A program made the position numbers and the translations under genes. From assembly GCA_028583685.1 (NCBI GenBank), contig JAMXIF010000003.1, forward strand, positions 59,726,438 to 59,790,437: DNA of 64,000 bases, in the 5' to 3' direction. The notes beneath the pieces are model-generated. The model was not told the DNA's origin. It saw nothing but the letters and a program-made list of their open reading frames with translations, and did no database searches. Below, piece by piece: positions 1 to 12,859 of this stretch. Positions within the stretch are counted from its first letter, which is position 1. Each line of letters begins with the position of its first letter. This stretch comes from Petaurus breviceps papuanus (taxonomy: Eukaryota > Chordata > Mammalia > Diprotodontia > Petauridae).

Positions 1-1019
1 CTAATTTAAAAGATCATTTTTTTGTTTCTTTTCCAAAGACCCCTTAACATACTTACTGGAATCCACTTTGACCAATCTGAAATATATTTTTCTGAGAACT
101 AATTCTGAGAGTATCTTTACTTAAGTTTGATGCTAATTCTTGTGCTTTTTATTCATGAAATTCATCCCTGAATACAAGAGAATTACTTACCCTTGGTTTA
201 CTTAAATCATTTCATTATGTCTGAGGCCTGGGGTATGATTATAGCAGTGCTCAGCTGTTAGGACAATTCTCAAAGCATAGCTTTAGACCTGTGATTGTGT
301 ATGGTTCAGAATACCTAAATGATTTAGGCTTAAAATGAAATGCCCAGTTGCCTATGTTAAAGTTATTTGCACATAATACCGATATCTTCCATTTATATTG
401 TGGCAAACACAGTAAGCCCTGTGAGGAAAAAAAAAAATGTCTTTAAAATGCCCACATAGATGAAATCAAACAGACTTTAAAATAAAAGGAATATTTTTGT
501 TTGGCGGGGGAGGGGGGGTTAATTTTTGGTCGAAGATTTCAGTTAAAGATTAACAGAAGACAGCAGATTATGGAATCTGCAAAGAAAAATTTGAAGCTAT
601 CATATGACAGCATAGTGATGGGCAAAGTGGTGATTAATTGGACCAGCACTCGTTTATTCCAACAGTGTCTTCTCCACCCTGCTAAAATAAGTCTCCTGGT
701 TACTATGATTGTCTATTAGAACAGGTAAGTTTTCAACATGATGAGATGTAGTCTTTCAATTCAAAGACCCACTGTTAATAACTATCTTGGGTTTAAATTC
801 TTCATTGAACATTTTAGTTCAGTCCTTTCTAATCCAAGGATAAGGCTCTCCCCCAGCAAAGAATAGAAGCTATATTCGAAGCTATATTATATTAATAGAA
901 TGAGGAGCTTCCTCTTTCTCATAAACTATCATGGCCCCATCCACTTCAACCAGTGGTCCTCCTCCTTTATGGTCCTTTTCTTTTTTGCTTTTTCAAACTG
1001 TCAGCTCCTCTCTAATACA

Positions 1020-1130
1020 TACTCTTTTTTAAAATTGTAATTTATTTTATTTTTAATTTAATTAAATTTATTTAATTTAAAATGTATATTATTTAATTTT
1101 AATTTATTTATTTTTAATTTAATTAACAGA
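1020..1130. repeat. A/T-only low-complexity tract
   Basis: Nearly pure A/T with repeated 'aatttaatttatttaat' words. Confidence 0.9.
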
Positions 1131-2051
1131 ACAAACATTTCCATAACATAGTATAATTTTCTTAAAGATGATTATATATGAAACTGTAAATCTATTATGT
1201 ATAACTTGCTATTCCTTTTAAATATATAATAAAGCTATCGTCTAAATTTCTTTTTTTCCTTCCATTCCCCCATACGTGCTCAAAAGAGGGCTACCATTAG
1301 ACATAAATACATACACATACGCATGTATGTGTGTAAAATCATTCTGTACATACTTCTGTTTATTCTTTCTCTGGAAGCAGATAGCACCATCCTTCATGTG
1401 TCTTTTGCAGTTAATTTGGGCATTTGTAATAGTCGAAATGACTTATTTGTTCATAGGTGTTCTTAACACAATGCTGCTGTTACTGTATTCAATATCCTCT
1501 TGCTTCTGCTCATCTTGCTCTTCATTATTTCATACAAGCCCATTCACGTTTTCTAAGATCATCTTAAGTTACCTGAACATTGAGATGTTCAATGACGCCC
1601 AAGGTCATACAGCCAAGTCAAAGACAGTACTTGAACTTGAGTTTGCTCCCTGATTCCAACATCAGCTTTGTCCACTACTGCTTCTCTGTCCACAACAACA
1701 CTTCTCTAACAACAATCAAGGTACATATAAAAGCACTTTGTACTTACTTTGTAAGTAAGGCGTTCTATAGCTTTCCTACTAACTATGATAACAATGTTTC
1801 AATAGCATGAAACTGCACTAAGTCGTTGCATAGACCTTAAAAATCCGTAAATTTAGGGATATACTTGGTGTCTCTCTACAAAGAAAGCTGAATGGCCAAG
1901 GACGTGGCCTTTTAACAGATTAATAAAACCACGAAATGTCTTACTTGATACCCAAAATTTCTTATAAAAATTGAATATGTGTATTAAATATTTATATTAC
2001 AGAGAATGAAAGTTATAAATTACAACTGTATATAATGTTTTGTTTTCTGAA

Positions 2052-2232
2052 TACCTTTTATACATACGATCACCTTTACCATTACAACAACACCGAAAGA
2101 CAGGCATTATGCCTATTTCACAGATAAGAAAGTTAAGGCTCAGTAAACATATCCAGAGATGTGGCCAATCTCAGACTCAGGTACAACTCTCAGGCCTCCA
2201 AATCCAGAGTTCTTTTCCTAAGCCTATAATGC
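2052..2232 (-). repeat. MIR
   Basis: 'cctatttcacagataagaaag' then 'ttaaggctca' is the reverse complement of the MIR core and tail; strongly diverged. Confidence 0.55.
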
Positions 2233-2780
2233 CTGTCAAAGACTGACATAAGGAAAGAGTTTATTTAGGGCAGATTTGGGATGGGAGAGAGGAGGAGGGG
2301 AAAGAAGTATGAGGAAAAATCTTTTTAAATATCCCAGTACTTTTACTTACTCTCCTTTTGTGAAAGATGACAAACTGTCCAGACATAACTTGGCCCTGCT
2401 TTGCTGTGTTTGACTGTGCAATCTGCTTTCTAAGGCAAATGGAAGTATTTCTCTTAAAAGTCTCATTCTATTGACTTAAATAGGTCAAATAGGCTGATGT
2501 AAAACACAGCAAAGTTACTGGAAATAAGAGAAAGAGCTAATGCTAGAAACGTTTTGGAATGCTACCCTTCCTCAGGTCAGCTCAATGAGTACACAGCAAG
2601 GTGACTTATTCAAATGATTTTGAGAAACACAGCCCAATCTATTAGCCTCCATTCCTTCTCCAGAGGTATATTCTGAGTCCTCAAAGGCCTTTCCAACAGC
2701 TCCCAAGCTCTAGAAAGTTCCACCAAGCTAGAAATCCTTTATCAGCAGACTGAGAAATTGGCTGTGTCTGTTTATCTGAG

Positions 2781-3086
2781 GTAGCCAGGTGGTAGAGTCG
2801 GGAAGCACTGGGCCTGGAATCAGGAAGACCTTGAGTTCAAATCAAGTCTCACATACTTACTTGTGTGATCCTGGGCAAGCCACTTAACCTATCTTTGCCT
2901 CTGTTTCCTCATCTGTAAAATGGGAATAATAATAGCACTTGCCTCCCAAGATTGTTATGAAAATCAAATGAGAACATTCTGACTCTGAATCCAGTACTGT
3001 TCCTGCACCATGCTGCCCTGCAAAGCACTTAGCACAGTGCCCAACACTTAGTACTATATAAGTGTTAGCCATAATTATTATCATTA
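2781..3086 (+). repeat. Long CORE-SINE (MIR/marsupial type)
   Basis: A tRNA-like head with B box (gagttcaaatc), a core (ctgggcaagccacttaac, cctcatctgtaaaatggg) and a tail (ttagtactatataagtg). About 305 bases, so nearly complete. Confidence 0.65.
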
Positions 3087-3189
3087 CTAATAGCTTATCT
3101 ATAGCTTTCTTACTACCTTTCCTACTAACTATGATAATAACCACTATATGATGAAATGGCTAGCTTGGGATAGGGTTTGTTTTGTGGGG

Positions 3190-3339
3190 GTTTTTGGAGG
3201 GGGGATGGTAGGGCAATTGAGGTTAAGTGACTTGCCCAAGGTCACACAGCTAGTTAAGTGTTTGAAGCTGGATTTTAACTCAGGTCCTCCTCTCTCCAGG
3301 GCCGATGCTCTATTCACTGCATGCCACCTAGCTGCCCCC
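3190..3339 (-). mobile_element. tRNA-derived marsupial SINE
   Basis: Complement of the consensus: 'ttaagtgacttgcccaaggtc' through 'cacctagctgccccc'. Confidence 0.8.
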
Positions 3340-3841
3340 GGGGTAGGGGTTCTTTTGGGTGGTGGGTAGAGTTTGGTTACAACAACTCATTAAACTGTCT
3401 ACCATAATGTAGAAAGGTAGTGATCTATTTAGATAGAAGTACTTACACAGAAAAATATGAACTCCTTCATTATGTTTAAGGTTTGCTCTTTTTCATTGGT
3501 TTCATTTTCCATTTCATTCTCCTAATTCTCTCCTATTTTTTCTGAACACAATATTTGTAAAATTAAAGTCTACACTTTCAGTTTAACATCATATATTTGT
3601 CTTCATATATACTGGTCACACATATTTTTCCAAATTGTCTCTCATAGTAGTATTATGTCTATAATCCAGGGTTTTCTGGGGATGATCAGTTTATCTAATA
3701 TGGACGTACCCTTGAGGGACCTTTGGAGTATGTCCAGATTACCTAACATGGAGGCTTCTGCAACCCCTACCATGTGGGAAAAGTGTAGTCTCCTTCGATT
3801 GGTTACCTACATCTTTAAAATTGGCAAAAATGAAGCAGTTT

Positions 3842-3977
3842 GGGGGCAGCTATGTGGCACAGTGGATAGAGCACCAGCCCTGGAGTTAGGAGGACCAGAG
3901 TTCAAATCCAGCCTCATACACTTACTAGCTGTGTGACCCTAAGCAAGTCATTTAACCCCTATTGCCTCAACAATAAC
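3842..3977 (+). mobile_element. tRNA-derived marsupial SINE
   Basis: Full head 'ggggcagctatgtggcacag' and B box 'gagttcaaatcc'. Flanks atgaagcagttt and atgaggcagctt form an imperfect 12-base target duplication. Confidence 0.85.
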
Positions 3978-4029
3978 AAATGAGGCAGCTTCTCTCCTTC
4001 CAATACCCTTTTGGACCACTCTTACCTGC

Positions 4030-4515
4030 TCCCTCCAAAGGGTGAAGAATATACTCACTCACAGCATGGCTGGCATGAACTCAACTAGTGAGAAAGGAAA
4101 GAAACCTGGGTCACCTTTCTCTCAGTCCAGTCAAACTGGCCTTCCTGCTGTTTCTTACACATGGCACTTCTCTTATCTTTGTGCCTTCCCATCAACTGCC
4201 CCAGTCTATGCCTGGAAGGCTCTGCCACCTCACCTCTGCCACTCACTTCCTTTAAGACTCAACCCAAGCACACTACTTTGTGGATGAAGCCTTCCTGGAT
4301 CCCTCCAGCTGCTAGTGCCCTCCCTCCCTCCTTCCTTAAACTAAGTTATTTATTTTTATTTATTCTGCATATTCACATATCATACATATACTATGTACAT
4401 ATGCTGCCTTCTTTTATAAGATGTAAGTCTTCATGAGAAAGGATTGTTTGAATTTTGTCTTTATAACCCCAGCACATATGAAGTGCTTAATAAATGCATG
4501 CTAATTTATTTATTT
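4030..4515 (+). mobile_element. L2 LINE 3' end
   Basis: Typical L2 order: 'caaactggccttcctgctgt', 'ctatgcctggaaggctctg', 'atgaagccttcctggatcc', 'ctagtgccctccctccctcc' and a final 'cttaataaatgcatgc'. The open frames here are transposon-derived. Confidence 0.65.
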
Positions 4516-5469
4516 TAGGCAAATTCTTTAATTTCTGTAGAAATGATTTCCTAAATAGTAAAATGAAGGATTTGCTATAGCTATGGCATTTCTAAAGCCC
4601 CTTTCCACTTCAGCCTGCTGTACTCTGCAAACAAGTTATTCTTCTCACAAATCAGTAATGGTATTTTTTTTAATTCAATTACTTGTATAACTTATTTCTA
4701 AAATCCACATTAGGAGGAAAAAAATTTATCCTCATTTTAAAATGCAAGATAAGATGGTGAAGAAGTGTCCAAACTAAATGAAGAAAATAAAAAATATATC
4801 TATTTCTTTCAAAGCTCCTTCAGCATACTGAAATACGTGATTTGATAAAGATTCTTTGGGGGATAGATTTAGATGTAATCATAAAAGAAAAAAAAACATG
4901 AAAAAGAAATCTCTTTCTACTTTTTTTTTCTAAATGGCCAACCCAACTTCTCTCCACCAGTCACAACATAAATGAACAAGAAATACCCTAATTGCACACC
5001 AGTCACTTTCTGGTATTTATGGAACAAACCACTGTATTGTGTCAGTCAAAGGATGATCCATGGGGAAAAGGTGTGGCCATTCATGCAAGGGGAAAAATAA
5101 ACACATCCAACCCAGGGGGAAAAACACACACAGAAAAGAACTAAATGTCATCCAAGATTTACCCTGAATTCCTAGCTAGTTAAAATTAAATTTTAAAAAG
5201 CCTTTTTCCTAGGTAAGGGTTCATGCTAAATCTCAATGTTTTCTTACTTTGTCTTTTGTATCTCTGTCAAACATCCTCATCTATGCACTGCATACAGGCA
5301 AGTCTGATACACAACCTATTGTTCAGTAAGCCAGATATGGAAGAAATATTCAAAGTTAGCAAATTCAGATGATGTTGGCTAAAATCTTTGGTCACCTGGA
5401 CTGCTGTGGCTATTTGCAACTAGTTACAATTATCCTAGATACTTCAGAGTTTTTTATAAAATCACAGGA

Positions 5470-7030
5470 TTTAAAAAACTGGAAGGAAGTTCAGTAGTAA
5501 TTTGGTTTGAACCCACACATGAAAGGGATCCCCACTTCACATAATATAAGTATAACAAGCAGTCACCCATCCTCTACTTGAAGGTCTAAGCCTAAAAGGG
5601 CCAAGCTTTCCCATTGTAACCCCGGGTCATTTCCAGTCATCCTGATGAATAACTGGTCACTGGATCCAGATGGTTGGGGAGGAGAAAGTGAGTCTGATGA
5701 CCTTGCACAGCCCTCCCTCACTCAAATCAAAGACAACTGCAAGTCACGCAAGTCATTTCCCTGATGCCGTGGTCCTCTTCGAAAATGAAAGACAAGCACA
5801 ATAACAACTTAAAGACCTCCAGAGACAGGAACCCCACCACCTCGATATGCATTCCAGGCCACTTTTGGCCTAGAATAGTTTAGGAAATTTTTCCCAACAT
5901 CAAGTCTGAATGCTGGTTTGGTATTCTAAGGCCAAACAAGGCCAGTTCAATCCCTCCTGCATATAAGAATTTCTCAGAGATTTAAAGATAGCTAGCCATC
6001 ATGTTGTCCCTTAATCTTCTCTTCTTCAGTCAAACATTCATAGTCCTTTCAACAAATCCTTAAGTGACTAGAACTCTACCCTCCAGTATCCTGATTGCTC
6101 TCCTTTGTCCTCTCTAGTTTATCAATGTCTTCCTTAAATTGTGGCACCAAGAACAGAACACTACCCCCACAAGTGATCTGACAAGGACTGAGTCCAGTGG
6201 AACTATTATCAACCTATTCCTTGAGTTATGCCTTTCTTAACACAGCCCATGGTCTCAGGTATTATTGGTTATATCACATTACTGACTCACATACTGAGGT
6301 AGCAGTCCACTGACATCCCCAGATCTTTTCAAGAGAACTACTGCCTAGTCATGTCTATTCCATCTTATATTTGTTAAATTGATTTTTTCTCTATCAAAGT
6401 GTGAGACTTGACTCTTACACTTAGTGATTTTCATCTAATCTGATTCAACCCAGTACTCTAACCTGTCAAAATCTTCTAGGATCCTGACACTGCCATCCAC
6501 TGTGCTAACTACATCTCCCAAATCTGTATAAACTACCAAATTGAGGAACATACTATCTCTTTATCCCAAGTCATTGATAAAGTTTTGTTTGTTTGTTTTT
6601 TATCACAATGCCAAGGTCAGATCTCTGAGGCACTACATTGGAGACCACCTACCAGATGGACATTAAACCGTAAATCTCAATTCATTTAATTGCATCATCA
6701 TCCAGTTCATATTTCTCCATCCTTCCCACAAAAACAGTATGAAATACATTTTCCAAAAGTTTTGCAAAAAGCTAAGTATACTTTATTCACAGGATCCTTT
6801 CATGTACTACTTTGGTAATCCTGCCAAAATTGGAAGTATGTTTATTCTTCCATGTTTTTTGTTCTTTGAAATCACTGGTTCCCTTCATAGATGTTCATCA
6901 AGCATCCTTTGTAATCATCCATTCCAGAAATCTAAGTCAAGCTTACTAGTTTATAGTTTGTAGATTATTCTCTCGCACTTTTCAAAATCAATACATTTGC
7001 CCTTTGCTAATAGAGCAGTTCTTAGTTAAA
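5470..7030 (-). mobile_element. CR1/L3-clade LINE fragment, RT region, about 1.5 kb
   Basis: Read on the plus strand the element shows the antisense of CR1-like ORF2: 'ctctagtttatcaatgtcttcc', 'gacatccccagatctttt', 'gtcattgataaagttttg' and 'atctctgaggcactacattggagacc'. These correspond to the long conserved CR1 reverse-transcriptase 3' region. It has many breaks and is not coding. A separate SINE (5615-5812) is inserted near its left end. Confidence 0.7.
5615..5812 (+). mobile_element. RTE-type marsupial SINE inside CR1
   Basis: It contains 'ccagatggttggggaggaga', 'ttgcacagccctccctcac' and 'gtggtcctcttcgaaaatga', ending in an aca/aac tail, the pattern of a marsupial SINE family thought to use RTE machinery (family name not certain). 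CR1 sequence continues on both sides, so this is a nested insertion. Confidence 0.6.
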
Positions 7031-7148
7031 CTCATCCCCTTAATACACATACATTTTCTTTGGAGCAAAGAAGAAAGCATTTTCTTATGGTACATGCCAA
7101 CCTCAAAATCCCAACAAGTATTTTATCATGTCTAAAGAGTTTATCTTC

Positions 7149-7303
7149 AGGCAGCTAGGTGGCACAGTGAATAGAGCACCAACCCTGGAGACAGGAGACC
7201 TAAGTTCAAATCCTGCCTCAGACACCTGACACAATTACTAGCTGTGTGACCTTGGGAAAATCACTTAACCCCAATTGCCTTGCCTTCCCCCCTCAAAAAA
7301 AAA
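7149..7303 (+). mobile_element. tRNA-derived marsupial SINE with target duplication
   Basis: 'gcagctaggtggcacagtga' head, A-rich tail, flanked by an 11-base repeat agtttatcttc (7138-7148 and 7304-7314). Confidence 0.9.
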
Positions 7304-7750
7304 AGTTTATCTTCCTTTTCACAGCAGAATTTTCCAAAATTTCAGGAACAAATAATTTCCATTGACAAAGATTATTCACAAATACAGAGAAAGAACATTA
7401 CATAATATAGTTTATGGGATATATCTTGTACTGCTTTAAAACCAGTAAAAATAACATTAGAAAAGGAAATTATTGTTTATAGACAACTATACATTATGTA
7501 ATATATAAAATATCAGCAAATAGAATAGAAATGTACAGTAACAAAATTATTCATTGTGCCCAAACAGGGTATATAGCACACAAATATGGCCAGCTAGTCA
7601 TTGAAAGGACTATCAAAACAGTAAAACAATAAGCAAAACAAAAAATTAAAAAGGAAATAATATAATTATATTAATAAATGCAGGGAAAGGCTTTGAAAAA
7701 CGTAAACATACATTACTGATTAAAATAGTGAAAAGAAAAGGTTTAAAACA

Positions 7751-7905
7751 GTGGTTCTTAACGTGGGGGTCTGTGAACTATATACAAACACACACAAATA
7801 TGTATTTATGTATATGTACATAGTAGCTACTTCAATAAAATTGGTTACTCTTGTGACCTATTTATCTTATACTTTCAAAAACATTTCTGTTAAAGGCGTC
7901 CACGA
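7751..7905. mobile_element. hAT-like DNA transposon remnant
   Basis: It begins 'gtggttcttaacgtggggg' and contains 'ttcaataaaattggttactc', words shared with the family at 58.1 kb. A microsatellite-like acac/tata run sits inside. Confidence 0.4.
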
Positions 7906-9329
7906 CATAAAACAAAAAATTAAGAAACTTAAACTAAACATGGTTTATCAGGGTTTTTTCTTAATATAATAAAGAGTATCTTTCCACAAACAGCCAACAT
8001 AATAGACTAAAAAGAAACATGAAGTATTTACACTCATATGTGCAACTCATGTTTGCCTGTGCTCATTGCTTTTATTTGACATTGGAATTTCTAGCAAAAA
8101 AGATAGTAGAGGAATTAACAATGGAAACGAAAAGACTAAAATATCATTATTTACAGATGACTCATTAGAGTGTCTAGAAAATCCATTTGCCTAAACTAAA
8201 AAATTAAATGGAGACAATAAATCAGTTCAAAGTCAAAATAAAGGAGACTAAATCATAAAAATCACTTCCACTTTTTGTTACTAGTATTAAAAATCACCAT
8301 CTGTGCTAGACACTGAGGTTACAAAGTAAAAAAAAAAATTACATTTAAATTACTTTCCATTAGAAGAAATTTAACCAAAACATCTAATAAGGTAAGTGCT
8401 TTAAGAAACCTCTTCAATTGCATTCTGGGACAAAGTCCTGATTTCAACCATTGTTACAACTGATAGATTTCTTTCTAAGTGTTCATTACCTGGATTTCTT
8501 GTTATCTGTGATTGTATAAAAGTTTAAAACATTCTGATGTCAGAGGCAAATGTTACAGCAGTTTAGACACACCCAGGAAAAGCATGTGCTTCATCTTTTT
8601 TTGCCCAAGAATTCTTTTGTTGCTGTTGTAGGTTAGTTTGCCTCATGGAGAAGGTTATTAAAAGAAAAAAAAAATGTTTACAACTGCCAAGATGGCTGGC
8701 TGTAAAGCATGAAACTAATCCAAAATTGAGAAAACAGGTGACAATTTGGAAAATACTATATAAGAATTTAATCTCTTAGCTTTACTGGGAACTATTATTA
8801 TGATCTATAACTAATGCAGTTTTGTCAAATTCATAATGACTTCTCTATTGTCAGGAAGTGGTTACTATGTTAGAGTAAATTTCCATCTGGTTCGAGTTAT
8901 AACAACACTTACTGACCATTTTTTGGCTGACCTGGAACATTTTTGAAGAAAATTCCCTATGTTGCAACAGCTTTTTACCTAAATTTCTCTTAGGGATGGC
9001 CAAAATGTAGCTGACCAACAGACAGAAACTGGCCTTTCCTTCAGAGGGTGGAGTGAATCAGAAATATTAGGCCAAGGCTAGAGAACTGTCCTGTGTAGGT
9101 GACTATGGGATGGAGGTGGCAAAATAAATAACAACTCAGAAGTAGCTTTACTTCATATAACATGTGGTTTAGAATAAGAATTGAAAAGAAAAAAGTCAAT
9201 GTATTTTGCTCCTCCATTTTATAATGCTGTAAACTTAAGCAAACTACGTGCACTCAAATACTTAATAGACTTTTGGTAAAATGTTAGAGCAAGAGAGGAC
9301 CATAAAGATAGTCTAACTTCGTTTATTTT

Positions 9330-9600
9330 TTTTAATTGAATTACTTTTTTTAATTAACCAAAATCTACCTTCTTTGCTTTCTACTTCCTCCCCACAACAA
9401 AAAAAGAAAATGAAAATAAAAACAAAGCCCTTGTAACGAATATATGTAGTCAAGCAAAACAAATTTCTACAATGATCACACTCAAAAATATATGTATGAG
9501 TCCATCACTTATTAGGAGGGGAGTAGCATGTTTCATAAGTACTCAGGAATTGTGGTTAGTCATTGCACTGATCAGAGTTCTTAAGTTTTTCAAAGTTGTA
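9330..9600 (-). mobile_element. L1 3'UTR remnant
   Basis: The stretch around 'agtagcatgtttcat', 'cattgcactgatcagagttc' and 'ttcaaagttgt' reads as the complement of a marsupial L1 3' region (recognised from memory). Confidence 0.45.
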
Positions 9601-10189
9601 GTTTAACCCAATTTCATAGAAAAAGGCAAGGTGGTGTATTAAAAATGACTTTTTGATTTGCCTAAATGTCACTGCAAGATAATTACTGAACTGGGAATAG
9701 AATTCAAGTGGATTAATTTCTAGTCCAGTACTTACTGATTAGCCTATAAACAGTTCTCTGACTTGTATCTCATTACTATTCCCCTATTTTCCCCTTCCCT
9801 CAATTTATTTTTTTTTTAATTTCAGAATTAGCCATTACCTAAAATGCTTTCTGCCATTAATAAATTACTGCAGGCCTATTCTAAAGAACCAGTCACTAAC
9901 ACATTATCAGCCAGTGGTCAAGGCCTAGTAACAATCAGTTTATCTGGTGTCTGAGGACCCAGATATCTAACTGTAGAGAAGATTGGCACAGAGTTCTGAG
10001 TTTTTCCACCCCAAAAACTCATGAGATGGTGTTAATATATTTAAGGATCATTATCTGTGTTCCTGGAGGAACTTCCCACAATACAGAAATTATAGATCCA
10101 CTGTACTAGATTCTTAATGAATCCACATTGATTCTGTGTAGTCACCTTTTCCCTTATGAATTTCTAACAAATTAATAAACTAAAAGTAT

Positions 10190-10300
10190 TTATCTAGAAT
10201 CTACTGTGCCAGGCACTGTTCTAAGTTCTGGGGATACAAAGAAAAATTTAATAATTCCTGCCCTCAAGAAACTTACATTACATAGGAAAAACACATAAAA
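10190..10300 (-). mobile_element. L2 3'-end-like fragment
   Basis: 'ctgtgccaggcactgttctaa' and 'cctgccctcaagaaacttaca' are the complement of the L2 tail. The adjoining 10300-10545 belongs to an unassigned old repeat also seen at 57.3-57.6 kb. Confidence 0.45.
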
Positions 10301-10599
10301 GTATATATGAAATAAATACAAGTTAATTACGGGGTGGGAAAATACTAAGCTAAGGTAACAGAGAAAGTTTCATTTAGAAGGTGGTCACTTGAGCTGAGCT
10401 TTGGAATAAAAGAGGGATTCCAAGAGACAGAGACAAGGACAAGGAGAGAGACATTCTAAATACGGGGGAGCATCAGGTGGGAAATACAAGTAGGTGAGAA
10501 TGGCTAAATCACAGAGTGCTTAGAGAGCAACAGAAACCAGAAAACTAGACATCAACCTTTAGTTTACAAAATGTACCTTCTCAGGGTTTTTCATTCTCC

Positions 10600-10975
10600 A
10601 CATTTTTTTCAGTCACCTACAGTATTTTACCAATCATATCCTCAAAATTTTTCAGTTCCCTAGGATGGAGTTCATCTGGTGATAACTAATCATTACTTGA
10701 TTTAAAAAAAAAAGTTGAGGGGTGTAACTGCCTTTCTTTAGTCCATTATCTTCCACTTTACCTAAGTCCTTTTTTTGACCTCTTGACCCAAACAAAATTC
10801 AAAAAACAACAAACTACAAAAAATACCCCACATATAAATAGCACCCTTTTTGTCTTTAACATTTATTAAAAGTTGCAGCTCATCCAGACTTTAGCCTTCC
10901 TGAAAGTAATTCCAAAATGTCCTATGTTACTCTTTTGTATTCATTCTTAGTGACCTGCCCCCTCACTTCCATGAT
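10600..10975 (-). mobile_element. CR1/L3 remnant
   Basis: The antisense CR1 words 'ccctaggatggagttcatctg' and 'ctcttttgtattcattct' are recognisable in the expected order. Confidence 0.45.
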
Positions 10976-11639
10976 ATTTTAAAATCTGAGTTCTTCATTG
11001 AACTTGTGCAATCAAAATGGCTTCCTGAGAGGTTCTTTTTCTTTCTACTAGGAAGAATTTCATTCTTGAGAGCCTCTCTGCCCTTTTAAGTGAACTTAAC
11101 TTTTGGAATCTTAGGTCCCCAAACTCTAACTGATCACTGAACTGTGAAATCCTAAAGTTTAGGGTACATGTTAATCTAGGAATAGAATTCCCTTGTCTAA
11201 CACATTTGATAATGTGTGGGACAGAACCCACTGGCAGATCTTCAAAATCGGAGTCTGAGTTGGAAAGCAGAAACGGTTATTCTTTCTGAAGAGAAAGGGT
11301 AAGCCCTCGTCGCTCAAGGGGCATCAGCCAAGGAGTGAAAATTGGGGAAACTCTCGAAGGCCTCCATTATCCTAATCCTAACCCGGCCCACTCCCCTGTC
11401 CAGTCTCACCATTGGTGGATGAGGTGAGCTTTCACTCTCAAACTAATCGGTGCAAAGCAATCTCAATCCTTCATTTCCCAATCAGAAGAAAACATCCTTC
11501 AGCCCCTTACTTGTGCATACCTACACACCAAATTGGGGGTGGGGTCCTTACCTCATTCCAGGGCCTGTGGAAACAATCCTTTGCTATCTCTCACAACAAA
11601 ATGTCATGGCCAGCTTCTAGTTCTATACTCCAAGGAGAT

Positions 11640-11760
11640 CAAAGAAAAAGTAAAATGATCTATAGGTACCAAAAATATTATAGCAGCTCTTTCTGTGATA
11701 GCAAAGAACTAGAAATGGCATCTTTTAAATAACCAAAGAAATGCTAAATTTCAGTTAGAA
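11640..11760 (+). mobile_element. Short L1 ORF2 scrap
   Basis: 'tagcagctctttctgtgatagcaaagaac' here parallels 15113-15140. About 120 bases. Confidence 0.5.
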
Positions 11761-12018
11761 GTTAATGAAAATAAAGGTCTATTTTTTCCCATTCAAATGC
11801 ACAAATCCTCATATGGTTCTGATACCTCAACCACAGGTTAAGAACTCCTGTTTTAGAGAATCTGTAAGTTTGGAAGGAGAGAAAGAAATATGTATGAAAA
11901 GTAGACCCAGCCTTTAAGGAAAACTGATTTAAGGGCAGCGATGTGACTGTGTTGCCCCTATTTGAAAATATTGCTTTAATTTGAGTATAGGCCACACCCC
12001 TCCTTAAAAATACACAAA

Positions 12019-12019
<1 letters not shown>

Positions 12020-12063
<44 letters not shown>
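12020..12063. repeat. (CA)n microsatellite
   Basis: About 21 uninterrupted CA units. Confidence 0.98.
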
Positions 12064-12065
<2 letters not shown>

Positions 12066-12410
12066 ATTAATGCCTTTTACTGATGATCTCTTTCCTCATC
12101 TCCACCTCTCAGCTTTCCTGGCTTCCTTCAAGGCTCATCTAAAGTCTCAGCTTCTTGGAGAAGCTGTCTTCCTTAATTTTACGTGGTCACAGAGTTCTCC
12201 TTAATCTTATTACCTTCATGTGGTCTCTCCCCTCCCCCATCAGACTATGAGTTCCTTCAGAGCAGGTATTTATTTTTGTGAGTCAGGGGGATTGTCTGTT
12301 AAAAGTTTGGTTTGGGTTGGTTGTTGTTTTTTTTTTTTTGCCTCTCTTTGTACCTCCCAGTGCTTACTATAATGCCTGGCATCTAAAAGGTACTTGACAT
12401 GCTCATTGAC
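12063..12410 (+). mobile_element. L2 LINE 3' end
   Basis: 'cctggcttccttcaaggctca', 'agactatgagttccttcaga' and 'agtgcttactataatgcctgg' follow L2 order. It directly follows a CA repeat. Confidence 0.6.
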
Positions 12411-12859
12411 TTGGCAGTTGTCTTTATATAATAGCCATTTGGTGAGAGGAGGGAGACTTATCTACAATCATCTGAACTCTCCTAGGCAATAAAGAAAAAC
12501 AGTTAGGCACAAACATCCAATACATTGATGACATCTGAGGATGTAAATATCATTCTGTCCTATCTGTTCCCTATCTCTGCTATGAAGAAAAGTCATTCTT
12601 CATTAGTTGTTCCCAGGGACCTTTGTTGTTTGTTTTATTGCCACCCCTTTTTGAAAGGAAGACTGTGTGTGTGTATCTGTGTATAAACCTAAAATGTAAT
12701 GCAGATTTTAAACTACATTCAAATTTTTCAATTTGAGGAAAAGTGTAGCCTGTGCTCAAACCAATAATCTCACATCCTGTGTATCACATACATACATAGA
12801 CACCCTGAAATTCTAAAAATTGAAAATCATTTGAATTAATAAGCACCTCTTTGTTGAAA

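Noticed and set aside
7149-7260. tRNA-like A and B boxes in SINE heads, here and elsewhere
   Set aside because: The boxes belong to tRNA-derived SINEs; no cloverleaf of a functional tRNA is formed.
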